A model generated the notes under the pieces. That model was not told where the DNA came from. It ran no database searches and saw only the letters and a program-made list of their open reading frames with translations. 64,000 bases of DNA from Hyperoodon ampullatus (lineage: Eukaryota; Chordata; Mammalia; Artiodactyla; Ziphiidae), in assembly GCA_949752795.1 (NCBI GenBank), contig OX457063.1:67231783-67295782 (forward strand), given 5' to 3'. A program made the position numbers and the translations under genes. Positions 33,876-45,175 of the stretch are shown here, in pieces; the first letter of the stretch is position 1, and every line of letters begins with the position of its first letter.

Positions 33876-34350
33876 TCTCATTATGAAGATCTAAGGATGT
33901 TCAGCTGGTTATAGCAGATAAAATTTAATAATACTTCAAAGAAGAAAGTGTAATTTTTTTAGAGAAGAAGTTCTAAAGTGTCTTTCCCTTACCATTCCGA
34001 AGACTAATGGTGTGGGTAAGCAGGATATTTAATTTTTTGGGTGTATGGTACATTAGTGGACAGGAGAAAAGAAGGAGAAGCAGATGTAGACAGTGGGCAT
34101 GAATACTAATGGAGGGGGGCCAGATCTCCTCACAGACCTGGGGCAAGTGGGGAGCGGGGGGCAGCCTCATGCAGTATCACTCGCTCAAGGCATAATGGTA
34201 CTACTCATGATGCCCAGAGACAGTGATGAATGAATTTCACTGGAAAAGAATGAAAGGACGAGGATGCCCATCAAAAATTGCTCAGTCCAACTATCATCCT
34301 TACTAAGTATACTAGGGTAGGTATCTTCTGCGTTACAGTTCTGCCTTGTT
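33876..34350. other. Unique sequence
   Basis: No recognised feature. Confidence 0.35.
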
Positions 34351-34354
34351 TGTT

Positions 34355-34545
34355 ACACTGTCTAATACTGTAGCGACTAGTCATATGTGGGCATTCAAAT
34401 TAAATAAAACTAAAACTTTATTTCCTCAGTCACACAATATCCACATTTCAAGTGCCCAGTAGCCACAGTCAACTGAGTACCTTTGGAAGGTGCAGGTTTA
34501 GAACATTTCCTTCATCACAGACGGAACATCACGGGACAGGCTGGT
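34355..34545. mobile_element. hAT-type non-autonomous DNA transposon remnant
   Basis: CTGTCTAATACTGTAGCGACTAGTCATATGTGG, ACATTTCAAGTGCCCAGTAGCCACA and TAGAACATTTCCTTCATCACAGA match the 'GTCCAATACGGTAGCCACTAGCCACATGTGGC' type of small hAT/Charlie-derived repeat. The exact family is not assigned. Confidence 0.65.
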
Positions 34546-34629
34546 AGAGGACAGAAGAGGGAGTGGGATGGAGCACAGTGGGTGCAGGATGTGGAGACAC
34601 CATGATGAACATGGGAATCCCAGCCCCAG

Positions 34630-34840
34630 AGTTCATTTGCTGTACGCTTTATGCTGGTTCCTTAACCTCTCTGAGCTTTATTTTCCTCATCCGTTAAGTG
34701 GAGGAGAATAATGGCCATCTTGCAGACTTTGCAGACTATCATAAATATTAAAGGAATGACAAGAGCCTAGCTTGGTGTCTGACCCAGAGTAAGTGCCCAA
34801 TAAATGGCATTTATTATTATTATCATCAGTAACATCAAAT
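34630..34840 (+). repeat. MIR SINE
   Basis: TTCCTTAACCTCTCTGAGCTTTATTTTCCTCATCCGTTAAGTGGAGG, then AGTGTCTGACCCAGAGTAAGTGCCCAATAAATGG. Complete 3' half of MIR in plus orientation, ending in a TTATTATTATTATC tail. Confidence 0.85.
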
Positions 34841-34849
34841 GCTAAAACA

Positions 34850-36135
34850 AATCAATGAGAGACTCCAAATGGTGAAAACTGAATTGTGGCATTTCTGGTA
34901 CAGCAACATTTCAGTTTTATTATAGAGGTGTAGGCCTTCCCAAAGGCCACTAGTTTTAATGGATCTATGCTTCTTCGTGTCTATATGACATAGATAACTT
35001 TGCAGATAGCTTTATAAGGCACTCGAAAATTTTTCATGAAAAATAAAAGGGCTAGATGTAGAGGTTAAATATCTGTTTTTAATACCTGATAAACTCTAAA
35101 CATGAGTGCCCTTTTCCTATCAAAAATGTATGCTTTTGTGCAGTTATTAATTTAAGATTAGCTTTTTTCCTGCTTAATATGCAAAATATACTGTAACAAA
35201 AGGTGGCCCCAGGCGGGAAAAAATAAATGGCCAGAATCACTCATTATAATCACAATGAAATAACGCTTTCTAGAAAACAATGTTTTCTTTTGTTTTCCTT
35301 ATCCTGATAGGAAACTGTGAAAATTGAAGCTCTATTCAATTGATCCTTTCGTTCCACTTCAAATGCATTCCTGACAGCCATTTAAAAGGTCTTTCCCCAA
35401 ACCAAAATTAATATTTTCCAGACTAGTTTTGAGAATAGCTGCTTGTTTGCCTGATTCTCTAGCAACCAACCTAATAATAATTATCACTGCAAATAGGGAC
35501 AGAAAGGGGCTGATGATAAATAATTCAGACTCCTGGGTTATTTCCATTGGATCATCAAACAATAATAGTGCATTTGTATTTCAGTCAACAATCATCCTTC
35601 TCTGTCTCCATGTAGCTTCTTTTTGTGAAGGATGCCAAATTCCTTTGCAAAATGTCTTCTCTTTACTTCTCAGCAAACCTGGGAGATCTTATGCCCTCTG
35701 CAGCTCTGGTTCCTGGTTCAGGTTCCCAGTGGCCTCAATGGGTGTGATTTCTACTCCGTCAGCTCTAGATTGAGGAGGGGTTGCTTTGGTCTAGCTAAGC
35801 CCATGTTATGTGAACATTACTAACTGGCATATCGTCAACATTATACTCAAGAAACATATTTGTCTCGCTGCTGATAGCAACAGTTTATGAATTACTGGAT
35901 TTTGATATTAATTTAATTAATATCAAATTAATTAGAAAGTGCTTTATTGCAGCATCTACCACCCAGCAGCAATCAATTTCTTCTATGTGTTGTTCAGATC
36001 ATTTTCCTTATGGTACAAAAGCTGCCTAGTATAAGGGTGTGTCAACAATCAAGAGATTAAGAATCACACTATTTTTAAAAACTTTTCTAAATACATGTAT
36101 AGGTATGCCTATATGATGCATTGAATCAAAACTGC
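34850..36135. other. Unique AT-rich sequence containing a palindrome
   Basis: No gene or repeat recognised. A perfect inverted repeat at 35901-35927 is listed separately. The stretch 35270-35620 is repeat-free and could hold conserved sequence, but that cannot be tested here. Confidence 0.4.
35901..35927. repeat. 12-bp perfect inverted repeat
   Basis: TTTGATATTAAT (35901-35912) and ATTAATATCAAA (35916-35927) are perfect reverse complements separated by TTA. The element contains two ATTAAT/TAATTA-type homeodomain cores. Confidence 0.9.
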
Positions 36136-36139
36136 CCGT

Positions 36140-36260
36140 AAAAAAATAATAATAAAGCTAACATTCGTTGAGCTTTTATGATGAACCAGTTTCTGTTCTA
36201 CATGCTATATTAGGGTTTATTCAATATTGAGACAAACCTTTAAATTATTTGATATGTCTA
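36140..36260 (+). repeat. MIR fragment (weak)
   Basis: GCTAACATTCGTTGAGCTTTTATGATGAACCAGTTTCTGTTCTACATGCT matches the MIR 5' segment (TTATTGAGCGCTTACTATGTGCCAGGCACTGTTCTAAGTGCT) with heavy divergence. Confidence 0.6.
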
Positions 36261-36397
36261 AAAGTAGAATAAATTCTCTTGAGAAGTAAGTCCATCTAAC
36301 TTTGAGGAAGACAGTAAAAAAAATCTCTTTAAATGTTATGAAAACTATAAGGTAGGGTGGTATACAGAAGTTTTACTTTGGCCTGCTGAGTTTCAAT

Positions 36398-36628
36398 GCA
36401 GATTTTTTTTTTTTTTTTTTTTGCGGTACGCGGGCCTCTCACTGTTGTGGCCTCTCCCGTTGTGGAGCACAGGCTCCGGATGCGCAGGCTCCGCGGCCAT
36501 GGCTCACGGGCCTAGCCGCCCCGCGGCATGTGGGATCTTCCCAGACCGGGGCACGAACCCGTTTCCCCTGCATCGGCAGGCGGACTCTCAACCACTGCGC
36601 CACCAGGGAAGCCCCAAAGCAGATTTTT
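36398..36628 (-). mobile_element. CHR-1 SINE with 10-bp TSD
   Basis: Minus-strand copy with a T-run of about 20 bases, then GCGGTACGCGGGCC and the tRNA-like head at the right (CACTGCGCCACCAGGGAAGCC). The duplication GCAGATTTTT lies at 36398-36407 and 36619-36628, overlapping the T-run. Confidence 0.95.
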
Positions 36629-36629
36629 A

Positions 36630-37040
36630 AGAAAGCGGGTCAGGTTGTTTAAGTAAAATGTAAGTGACTAAAGGTTCCTAGTGTTAAGTTCTCAATTATA
36701 GCAAATCCCTTCCCCCTTAGAGCTTCAGTATTTCTTGGTGTGTGTCCTTTCTTTTTTTCCTGGCTATGTACTTGATTTTACAGCGTCATATGTGTCAAAG
36801 CCTAGCTGTAGCCTTTTAAATGGTATAAGCAAAATAAAGTAAACTAAAGTACAAGACAGCCCCAGGCAAGGAGAAAGCCTTTGGTAGGAGTCTCGGAGAT
36901 GCCTTATAATGGAACACAAGCCCTAGCCCTGCCTTTTGATCCAGACTGCCTTACTGAACCAGGGCTCCAGTCCCATTAAGATAAGCTGCGTGTGAAGCCC
37001 TATTAGTGACCCTGCACAACTTGCTGTGCTGAGTGTGTGG
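36630..37040. other. Unique sequence
   Basis: Nothing recognised. Confidence 0.35.
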
Positions 37041-37044
37041 TGGG

Positions 37045-37250
37045 CACTCCTGTGCTCAGACTCCAGAGCCAAACTGCCTTGCTCTGCCAGTTCCTACCTC
37101 TCTGACCTCGAGCATATTTTCTTATCTTTCCATGCTTCCATTTTACCATCTGTAAAATGAGGGTGATAATTATAGTATTTATCTCATCAGACAATTGTGA
37201 GGATTAAATATCTTAATATACATAAGGGACTTTAGAACAGTGCCTGGACA
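37045..37250 (+). repeat. MIR SINE, near full length
   Basis: AGACTCCAGAGCCAAACTGCC, CTACCTCTCTGACCTCGAGC, ATCTGTAAAATGAGGGTGATAATTATAG and AGAACAGTGCCTGG form the ordered MIR sequence. Confidence 0.88.
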
Positions 37251-37806
37251 TTGGCTTTCTGGATCATGAACTACACCTGTCATTTATTTCCTGTACAGAC
37301 CCAATTTTCCCTGGTTTCTGTCTTGACCTGGACTCTTCATTTCACCAGGGACAACAATGGAAACCATAGTTTGGAGCTTTTATAAATACAACAGCCAAAT
37401 ATATTTGGGAACTGGAATTAAATGCAACTATCATTTTGTCTCCAGAACTATTTTTCCCAGAAATTAAAATAACACTATCGATTCTCCCCTTTTACTAGGT
37501 TACCCTTTTGTGTTTAAAAACCACTTAAGAGATGAGTAGAACTTGTTCTAAGTATAATCACTCAGGTGTGATGTGGGTGTGTGGTGTGTCTGTGTTTGTG
37601 GCAGAGTTGGGTGGGATGGAGGAGAAGGTGAGGTAGGAGGAAGAGAAGTTGTTACAAAGAGAAATAAATATAAAGACAAAAGTATGGCAGGATAATCAGA
37701 CAGAGAAAATACTGACTACAGGGGGAACATAGCTAGAGCTGGCCTGGGTATTCCAAGTAGGAAAATTGGTCTCCAGTGGGGTTGGCCCATGTTTAGCTAG
37801 CTCTTT
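37251..37806. other. Unique sequence
   Basis: Includes a short GTGTGTGG-rich run near 37567-37600. Otherwise nothing recognised. Confidence 0.35.
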
Positions 37807-37940
37807 TGTAACTGAAGTTTTTTTAAATTAATTAATTTGTATTGGAGTAGAGTTGCTTTACAATGTTGTGTTAGTCTCTGCTGTACAACAAAGTGAATCA
37901 GTCATACATACACATATATCCACTCTGTAACTGAGGTTTT
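37807..37940 (-). mobile_element. Very short L1 3' end with 15-bp TSD
   Basis: About 105 bp of L1 3' terminus on the minus strand (TTGTATTGGAGTAGAGTTGC, TTTACAATGTTGTGTTAG, GTGAATCAGTCATACATAC). The duplication is TGTAACTGAAGTTTT at 37807-37821 and TGTAACTGAGGTTTT at 37926-37940 (one mismatch). Confidence 0.88.
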
Positions 37941-38099
37941 GATAGTAATAGTTTCAACCAGGTTTGGGAAAAGGGAAGATATGCTTGCTGATGGCAGGAT
38001 CAGAAAAGCAGGTGAGATATTAAGGGCTAGATGTTAAATATGTCAAATTTATTCATAACATAATTTCACCAGGCAGGGAATCTATGACAAGGATGTACC

Positions 38100-38355
38100 C
38101 ACTAACCATAAATTCATAGACTTTGACTCCTCCTTGAAGCCCACCCTGATTGAGCTGCACGATCCTTCTCGATCTGTCCATAACACCCTGGGAACAGATC
38201 CTTCTATAACACACAATGTCTTTGACGTTGTATTAGGATTACCTGCTTATGCTTCTTATCTTTACTAGATGGTGAAAGAAATTTCTTGAGAGCACAGTCT
38301 ATGATGTATCCCTTTACCAGCCATAGTATTTGCTCAGTTTTTGTAGAGTGAATTG
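38100..38355 (+). repeat. L2 LINE fragment
   Basis: TTGACTCCTCCTTGAAGCCCACCCTGATTG, TAACACACAATGTCTTTGACGTTGTATTAG and TTTCTTGAGAGCACAGTCTATGATGTATCCC follow the L2 3' consensus. The 144-codon minus-strand frame overlapping it is incidental. Confidence 0.6.
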
Positions 38356-38359
38356 TATG

Positions 38360-39410
38360 CATTGCCATGTCTCTTCTCAACTTTATGCCATGAGCACATA
38401 ACGTAGAGGACAGAGGTTTGAAGTTAAGGAGGTAAGTTGCCATTAGCAATTTTAAGCAACGTGAGCTTTCTGAAAAGTGTTCACGCCAACCTTTATTTAA
38501 GGTAAGTCTGGTTAAAAGGCTACCCAAAACAGGGCTTTTTTTCCCCTTGCATGGGCACGAGGGTCCAGTGCATTCCGAGATTCTTCCACATAGACTTTGG
38601 GGATGATGGCCTGAATGACTGGTTGGCCCTAAATGCATATGTCACACTGCTGAACAAAGTAGGCTGGCGGCATATACGAAGAGCATTGTGCTAGTGTTCT
38701 GTTTCTCCATGCTGCATTGAGAGTTCCTTAGATATTTTAATATAACAACCTTTGTCCTTTATCTGTCCTCTTAGAGGAAACTTCGCTTCTTGTGAGCCCT
38801 TTGATCATTTCTCTCTTCCCCCCTCCACAGGGGGCACACGCTAAAAGGTTTCCTCCACAAAAGCTCTCTCATCCCCTGGCCCCTTTCTTCCCCAGCTCCC
38901 ATCAAATCTACTCGCATTATACAGATGCTCTGGCACTTAGAGGCAGAGAAAGGCATCCTGTAGCTGGTGGATGGGCCGATGAGAATGTGATGGCAACATT
39001 CACATAGAATACTGTCCCTTTGCTTCAAGTGCAGACGTCTTTACAATGGACCTTTCTTTATTAGCATAAAGGAAACTCTAAAAGACTGCTTTTAATACAT
39101 GCAGGTTCTCAGGGTGAACTCCTGTTTCAGGACAGCTTGGCTGGATCTGCTGAGTAGCTTCTGGGAGCAGATTGAGGATATGATGATGATTTCCCGTCTC
39201 GGCTATAAGGAAGCACCAGAAGAGTCTGATGCAGATTTGTTTTTATGGGACCTGAAACTGATGCCAAGATAGAAGTTCTTGGTGTTCTATTTTCCATCAA
39301 AAGGCACCAACACTGTACACATAGCCAGAAGAGATTAGAGGAAAAGAAACCAAAGTAGGAATGTTTATTCTCAATGGCTAAACAATAATTTTAAAAGAAC
39401 AGGGTAACAT
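38360..39410. other. Unique sequence
   Basis: No gene or repeat recognised. Confidence 0.4.
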
Positions 39411-39414
39411 TGTT

Positions 39415-39868
39415 GTAAGTTATACTGTAATAGTGGAGCACATCAAAGCCACAATGGCAATTATTAGCCGTTTGCAACAACATGGATGAATTTGGAGGGC
39501 ATTATGCTAAGTGAAATAAGTCAGACAGAGAAAGACAAATACTGTATGATATCACTTATATGCAGAATCTAAAAAAATACAAGAAACTAGTGAATACAAC
39601 AAAAAAGAAGCAGACTCACAGATATAGAGAATAAACTAGTGGTTACCAGTGGGGAGAGGGAAGGGGTAGGAGACTAAGAGGTACAAACTGTTATGTATAA
39701 AATAAACTACAAGGATATATTATACAACACAGGAAATATAGCCAAAATTCTATAATAACTAAATGGGGTATAACCTTTAAAAATTGTGAATCACTGTATT
39801 GTCCACCTGTAACTTATAATAATGTACATCAACTATACTTCAATTTAAAAAGTTTAAATCTTAAAAAA
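39415..39868 (+). mobile_element. L1 3' end, 5'-truncated
   Basis: Plus-strand L1 terminus: AACAACATGGATGAATTTGGAGG, GCATTATGCTAAGTGAAATAAGTCAG, GTATGATATCACTTATATGC, GTGGTTACCAGTGGGGAGAGG, ATCAACTATACTTCAATTTAAAA. No confident target-site duplication was found. Confidence 0.85.
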
Positions 39869-40074
39869 AAGGAAGTTGGTAAGAGAGGTGGCAAGAGAGT
39901 ATTTGGAATGCTTTTGCAAATGTGTTCTATATTGAATGTGAAAGAAACAACCTAGTCCAAGACACCTCACAATCATTACTGTAGGTAAGAGTATGTATGA
40001 TATGTAATTGATAGTAACCAAACTACTATGAGGTGAAGAGAAAGTAGAGTCAACGCAGCATGGCCATCCAAGGC

Positions 40075-40340
40075 AGTAGAGCATAATGGCTGAAACAAGC
40101 ACAGATTCTAGAGCTAAACTGCCTGGGTCTGATTTCTGCATCTGCTATTTATTATCTGTTAGCAGTAATGCTGCTGTGTGCCTCAGTTTCCTCATCTGTA
40201 AAATGGGAAAGATAGTAAGAGAACTTATTGAAATTAGGTTGCTACAAAGATTCTGTGAGTTAATATATTTTTCAAATACACTAACATACTGGTGGCTGGC
40301 ACCTGGTAGGCATTATATGAATACCTGATAAATAAATAAT
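40075..40340 (+). repeat. MIR SINE, near full length
   Basis: GATTCTAGAGCTAAACTGCCTGGG, TGTGCCTCAGTTTCCTCATCTGTAAAATGGG, then GGCTGGCACCTGGTAGGCATTATATGAATA form an ordered MIR in plus orientation. Confidence 0.88.
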
Positions 40341-41245
40341 GAAGTCATCCAACACTTCACAATAATTTACATTCTCTGGCAGAAAATGTATCTTCTAAAT
40401 TGAAGGACATTTTTTAGATTAGTGAACACTTATATTATTCTTTGATTCTGTGGACATGTAGAGAGGCATATAAAATACGAACTCTCATCTCAAGGAAACT
40501 AGTTGTAGAAGCAGGAAATAGAGATATAAAAGGTTGAACATTAATAACAAAGATAACATAGTTCAAAATATTTAAACATGTATTATATAAGATTATTTTA
40601 TGAATGTGCACTTAGAGAGTAATTGTGACAGAGGTCACGTAAGGCTTGGCTAGAGAATGTCCCATAAGGGTGAAAGTTCCACCTGAAACAGCTAGGTTTC
40701 TAAGAGAATAATTTACATAATAAGGGAAATGGAAGGCATGCTTTGGGATGTGAAATGTACCCTTGGCTCTGCTTAAGCCTCACCTTCTAAAGAGCAAACT
40801 CTACCTTGGTCATTCACTCATTTGTAGCCAGTAAGATATACATACATAACTTATTTAGTAGTAGCACATTTTATGCCAATTTTTTCAGCAGCTTATGAGC
40901 ACAGAAAAAGATTTACTGTTAATCTTCACAGGTTTTCTTGTACTCCATCCAAAATAGTACATCTGGTTCACATGATATCAGGCTTTGCTTTCTACACCAC
41001 CAAAAAAAAAAAAAAAAAAATCAAATCTTTTTTTCTGGTATAAAATACGTTTAGAATCTAAACATGCAAAAAACAAAATCAGTTATAGCGATTCACAAGT
41101 AGAAAACAAAATAGTCAGGCACAATTAGAAATGGCATTTGTCCACAAATATCTGAGCTTTTCTTAGTTCTTCTGACTAATTAAGTCACACTGTTGCTCCC
41201 GATAGAGTCCCTGAAGAAAATACTTTGTTGTTTCTGTTGTAGCTG
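40341..41245. other. Unique AT-rich sequence with a poly(A) run
   Basis: Contains a 19-base A-run at about 41002-41020 with no element body recognised before it. Otherwise nothing recognised. Confidence 0.4.
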
Positions 41246-41249
41246 CTGC

Positions 41250-41376
41250 TTCCCTTTTCCCTCTCTCCCTCCCTCCCCTCCCTCGCTCCCTCCCTCCTCT
41301 CTCTCCCTCCCCTCCCTCCCTCCCTCCCTTTATCTCCCTCCTCCTGCTCCTTTTCCTCCCCTTCTCCTCTTCTTTC
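41250..41376. repeat. Polypyrimidine tract, (CCCT/CCTC)-rich
   Basis: About 125 bp of almost pure C and T on the plus strand, with only a few purines, made of irregular CCCT and CTCC units. The Glu/Arg/Gly-rich minus-strand frames over it are low-complexity artefacts. Such tracts can form triplex (H-DNA) structures. Confidence 0.92.
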
Positions 41377-42215
41377 ATTTTTGTAATTCAATGTTTTTTG
41401 TGTTCTGCAAAGTTATCATAGATATCAAGAATACAAGAATACAGTCTGTTGATTTCAGGCTATTTCCTTAATCATGGCAGATTTATTTATTTTATCATTT
41501 AGAAAACAGGAAGCATGGGTCAAGATTACTTTTTTATATGTATTGTTTAAAACACATGAAGTTTTTCTTAAGGCCGTTCTGGCTAGTGTGGCTTAGGCAC
41601 CCGTGTGTATCATTACCAATAAAATATATTGGCATGAGTGTCCCCATGACATTGTGACAATAGTCTCCAGAGTAATATACCTAACCTGAAGACTAATCTT
41701 GTTGGAATGACTTAATAGACTTAAAATGTCATGCTTTGTGCATTATAGCCTTAGCTGGATTAAAAACCCTGTGCGTATTTTAAGCTTCACATGTCCTATT
41801 AAATTACAGTCATCTTAGTTACCTTGTGCTCAATTTCCAGGATATTACCTTAGTTTTAAAAGAGTCTTTTGAAGTCCCATTTCTCATACCAGGAGCAATT
41901 AAATGCAGGGCAACAAAAGCTTAATGTACATAATGAGACGGGATACTGTCAACAGAGCCAAAAAAAAAGGAAAAATGGCAAAGACTAGAATCAGCAGTGA
42001 TTAAACATTAAAGACAAACCATCTACTCCAAGTACTGTATGCTCTTACCTTCATATTTACTTTGAGTGAATTCATTAGAGCAATTTTTCCCGTAGAGCAA
42101 TTCCATGAAAAAAAGGTTTCCGCTGTTAAATAAGATGGAAAACATGAAATTCTGTATCTCTGTCTTAGAAACTTATAGTACATATTAGCCAAAAAACTGC
42201 TGAGATAGCTCTTGC
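41377..42215. other. Unique AT-rich sequence
   Basis: Nothing recognised. Confidence 0.4.
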
Positions 42216-43270
42216 AGTTTTTTAAAATTTGAGATATAATTCACATACTATATTGTTTTATTGTTTATTTTATTGTTTAATTTTACTTTTATAAACATAT
42301 TCTAGGGCCCAAAGGAACAAATAATCTTACCAACCAAAAGTTGGGGCAAATAGTCTTAACAATATACTGTTTCTTTTCTTTCATTTGAACTTTTTCTTAT
42401 CTCCCAGGAGACATATTCTCAAACCCATACCCTCATACACACATAAAAAATTCAAGTTTAAAATATAGAGATAAGTGCATTCAGCTATTTTAGATGGAAA
42501 AAATAAACAGTGAGTTTAAGAAGACTACATACAAATGTTACCTCAATGCTAAATAATTTTTCTTAAAGTTTGTAATTTATTTATTTTTTGTTTTGTTTTA
42601 ATATTTTATTGAGATATAATTCATATAACATAAATTTTACCATTTAAAAGTGCATACTCCAGTGGTTTTCCGTATATTCACTATGTTGTGTAACCATCAC
42701 CACTATCTAATTTCAGAACATTTCATTCTGAAGAAGTCCCATAGCTATTAACAGTTAGTCAAGATTCCCTCCTTCCCTCTATCCCCTGGCAACTGCTAAC
42801 CTACTTTGTGTCTCCATGGATTTGCCTGTTTTGGGCATTTTATGTGAATGGAATCACAATCCTTCACTTACCATGTTTTCCAGGTTAACCCATGTTGTAG
42901 CATCTTACAGTACTGCATTCCTCTGAATGGCTGAATAATATTCCATTGTGTGGATATACCACATTTCGTTTATCTAGTATCACTTCACAGACATTGGGTT
43001 GTATCTACTTTGGGGCTATTTGAATCATGCTGCTGTGAACATTTGTGCAGAAGTTTTTGTATGAACATGTTTTCACTTCTCTCAGGAATATACCTAGGAG
43101 TGGAATTGCTGGGTCTTGTGGTAGTTCTATGTTTAACCTTCTGAGGAACTGCCAAACTTTTCCACATCAGCTGAACCATTTTTTTTTTTTTTCAGCTGAA
43201 CCATTTTGCATTCCCATTAGCAGTGTATGAGGGTTTCAATTTCTCTATATTCTCATCAACACTTGTTATT
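42216..43270 (-). mobile_element. Old L1M 3' regions (two pieces)
   Basis: A short start (42216-42250, TTTTTTAAAATTTGAGATATAATTCAC) is followed by unrelated sequence. A longer piece (about 42585-43270) then runs from the 3' UTR (TTTATTGAGATATAATTCATATAAC) into the end of ORF2 (GTGGAATTGCTGGGTCTTGTGG). It contains the duplicated CAGCTGAACC segment described separately at 43167-43207. Confidence 0.8.
43167..43207 (-). mobile_element. Probable poly(A)-only retro-insertion
   Basis: TCAGCTGAACCATTTT occurs twice (43167-43182 and 43192-43207) with only T's between. In the related L1 sequence this stretch is single. The pattern matches a target-site duplication around a bare tail on the minus strand, with no element body. 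Confidence 0.55.
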
Positions 43271-43276
43271 TTCCTT

Positions 43277-44800
43277 TTTTCCCTCCAGCTCTATTGAGAT
43301 ATAATTGACATATAACATTGTATAAGTTTAAGGTGTAAAATGCATTGATTTGATGCCCTTATGTATTGCAAAATGATTACCACCATAGCATTAGCTAACA
43401 CTTGCATATCACATCACATAATTACCATCTCTTTTTTGTGCTGAGAACATTTAAGATCTACTCTCTTACAACTTTCAATTATACAATACAGTATTATTAA
43501 CTATAATCACTATGCTGTACATTAGAACCCCAGAAATTATTCATCTTATTGCTGGAAGTTTGTACTCTTTGACCAACATTTCCCCTTTTCTCCCACCCCC
43601 AGCACCTGGTTACACCATTCTGGTCTCTGTTTCTATGTTTGGCTTTTTTAGATTCCACACATAAGTGAGATCATTCACACTTGTCTTTCTGTGTCTGACT
43701 TATTTCAGTCAGCATACTGTCCCCAAGGTCCATCTTTGTTCTCACAAATGGCAAGATGTCCTTTCTCATGGCTGAATAATATTCCATTGTATAGATATGC
43801 CATTATCTTCTTTATCCATTTTTCTGTTGATGGACACAAGTTGTTTCCATGTCTTGGCTATTGTGACTAATGCTGCAGTAAACACAGAGGTGCAGATATC
43901 TCTTTGATATCCTCTTTTCATTTTCTTTGAATATATATCCAGAAGTGGGGCTTGTTAGATCACATGGTAGTTCTATTTTTTAAATTTTCTAAGGAAGCTC
44001 CATAATGTTTTCCATGTTGGTTTCACCAATATGCATTCCCACCAACAGTGCAAAGGCGTTCTTTTTTCTCCGCATCCTTGCCAACACTTATATCATCTTT
44101 TTGATGATACCATTCTAACGGGTGGAGATAATATCTCGCTGTGGTTTTAATTTGCATTTTTCTTATGATAAGTGATGTCGAGCACCTTTTCATGTACCTG
44201 TTAGTATTTGGTTGTCTTCTTTGGAAAGATATCTATTTAGGTCATTTGCCCATTTTAAAATTGGATTTCTGTTTTGTTTTGTGTTTTGTATTTTCTTTAG
44301 CTATTGAGTTGTATGAGTTCCTTGTATATTTTGGATATTAACCCCTTATCAGATATGTGATTTACAAATACTTTCTCCCATTCCACAGGTTACCTTTTCA
44401 TTTTGTTGATGGTTTCCTTTTGCTGTGCAAAAGCTTTTCAATTTGTTGTAGTTCCACCTGTAGACTTTTGTTTTTGATGCCTTTGCTTTTCGTATCAAAT
44501 CCAAAATATCATAGCCAAGACCAACATCAAGGATTTTACTCTCGATGTTTTCTTCTAGGAGTTTTGTGGTTTCAGGTCTTACATTCAAGTCTTTAATCAT
44601 TTTGAGTTAATTTTTGTGTATGATGTCCAGGTTTATTCTTTTGTTTGTGGCTGTTCAATTTTCCAACACCATTTACTGAAGAGACTATCCTTTCCGTGTT
44701 GTATATTCTTGACTCCTTTGTCAAAAATTAATTGACCATATGTGCATGGGTTTCTTTCTGGGCTCTCTATTCTGTTCCATTAGTCTGTACATCTGTTTTT
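43277..44800 (-). mobile_element. Older L1, 3' portion (host of the 5.4-kb L1)
   Basis: Minus-strand L1 3' UTR (TCTATTGAGATATAATTGACA, CACATAAGTGAGATC) and ORF2 C-terminal remnants; the minus-strand frame 44349-44600 is one. It is interrupted at 44800 by the younger L1 and resumes at 50230. Confidence 0.85.
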
Positions 44801-45175
44801 GTTTTTGTTTTTTTAATATATTTATTGGAGTATAATTCCCTTCCAATGGTGTGTTAGTTTCTGCTTTATAACAAAGTGAATCAGCTATACATATACATAT
44901 ATCCCTATATCTCCTCCCTCTTGCATCTCCCTCCCACACTCCCTATCACACCCCTCTAGGTGGTCACAAAGCATCGAGCTGATTCCCTGTGCTATGCAGC
45001 TGCTTCCCACTACCTATCTATTTTACATTTGGTAGTATATATAAGTCCATGCCACTCTCTCACTTCATCCCAGCTTACCCTTCCCCAACCCCGTGTCCTC
45101 AAGTCCATTCTCTATGTCTGCATCTTTATTCCTGTCCTGCCCCTAGGTTCTTCAGAACCATTTTTTTTAAAATTT

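Noticed and set aside
38204..38638. 144-codon minus-strand frame
   Set aside because: It overlaps an L2 fragment, and no domain is recognisable.
41163..41391. Glu/Arg/Gly-rich minus-strand frames
   Set aside because: They are translations of the polypyrimidine tract.
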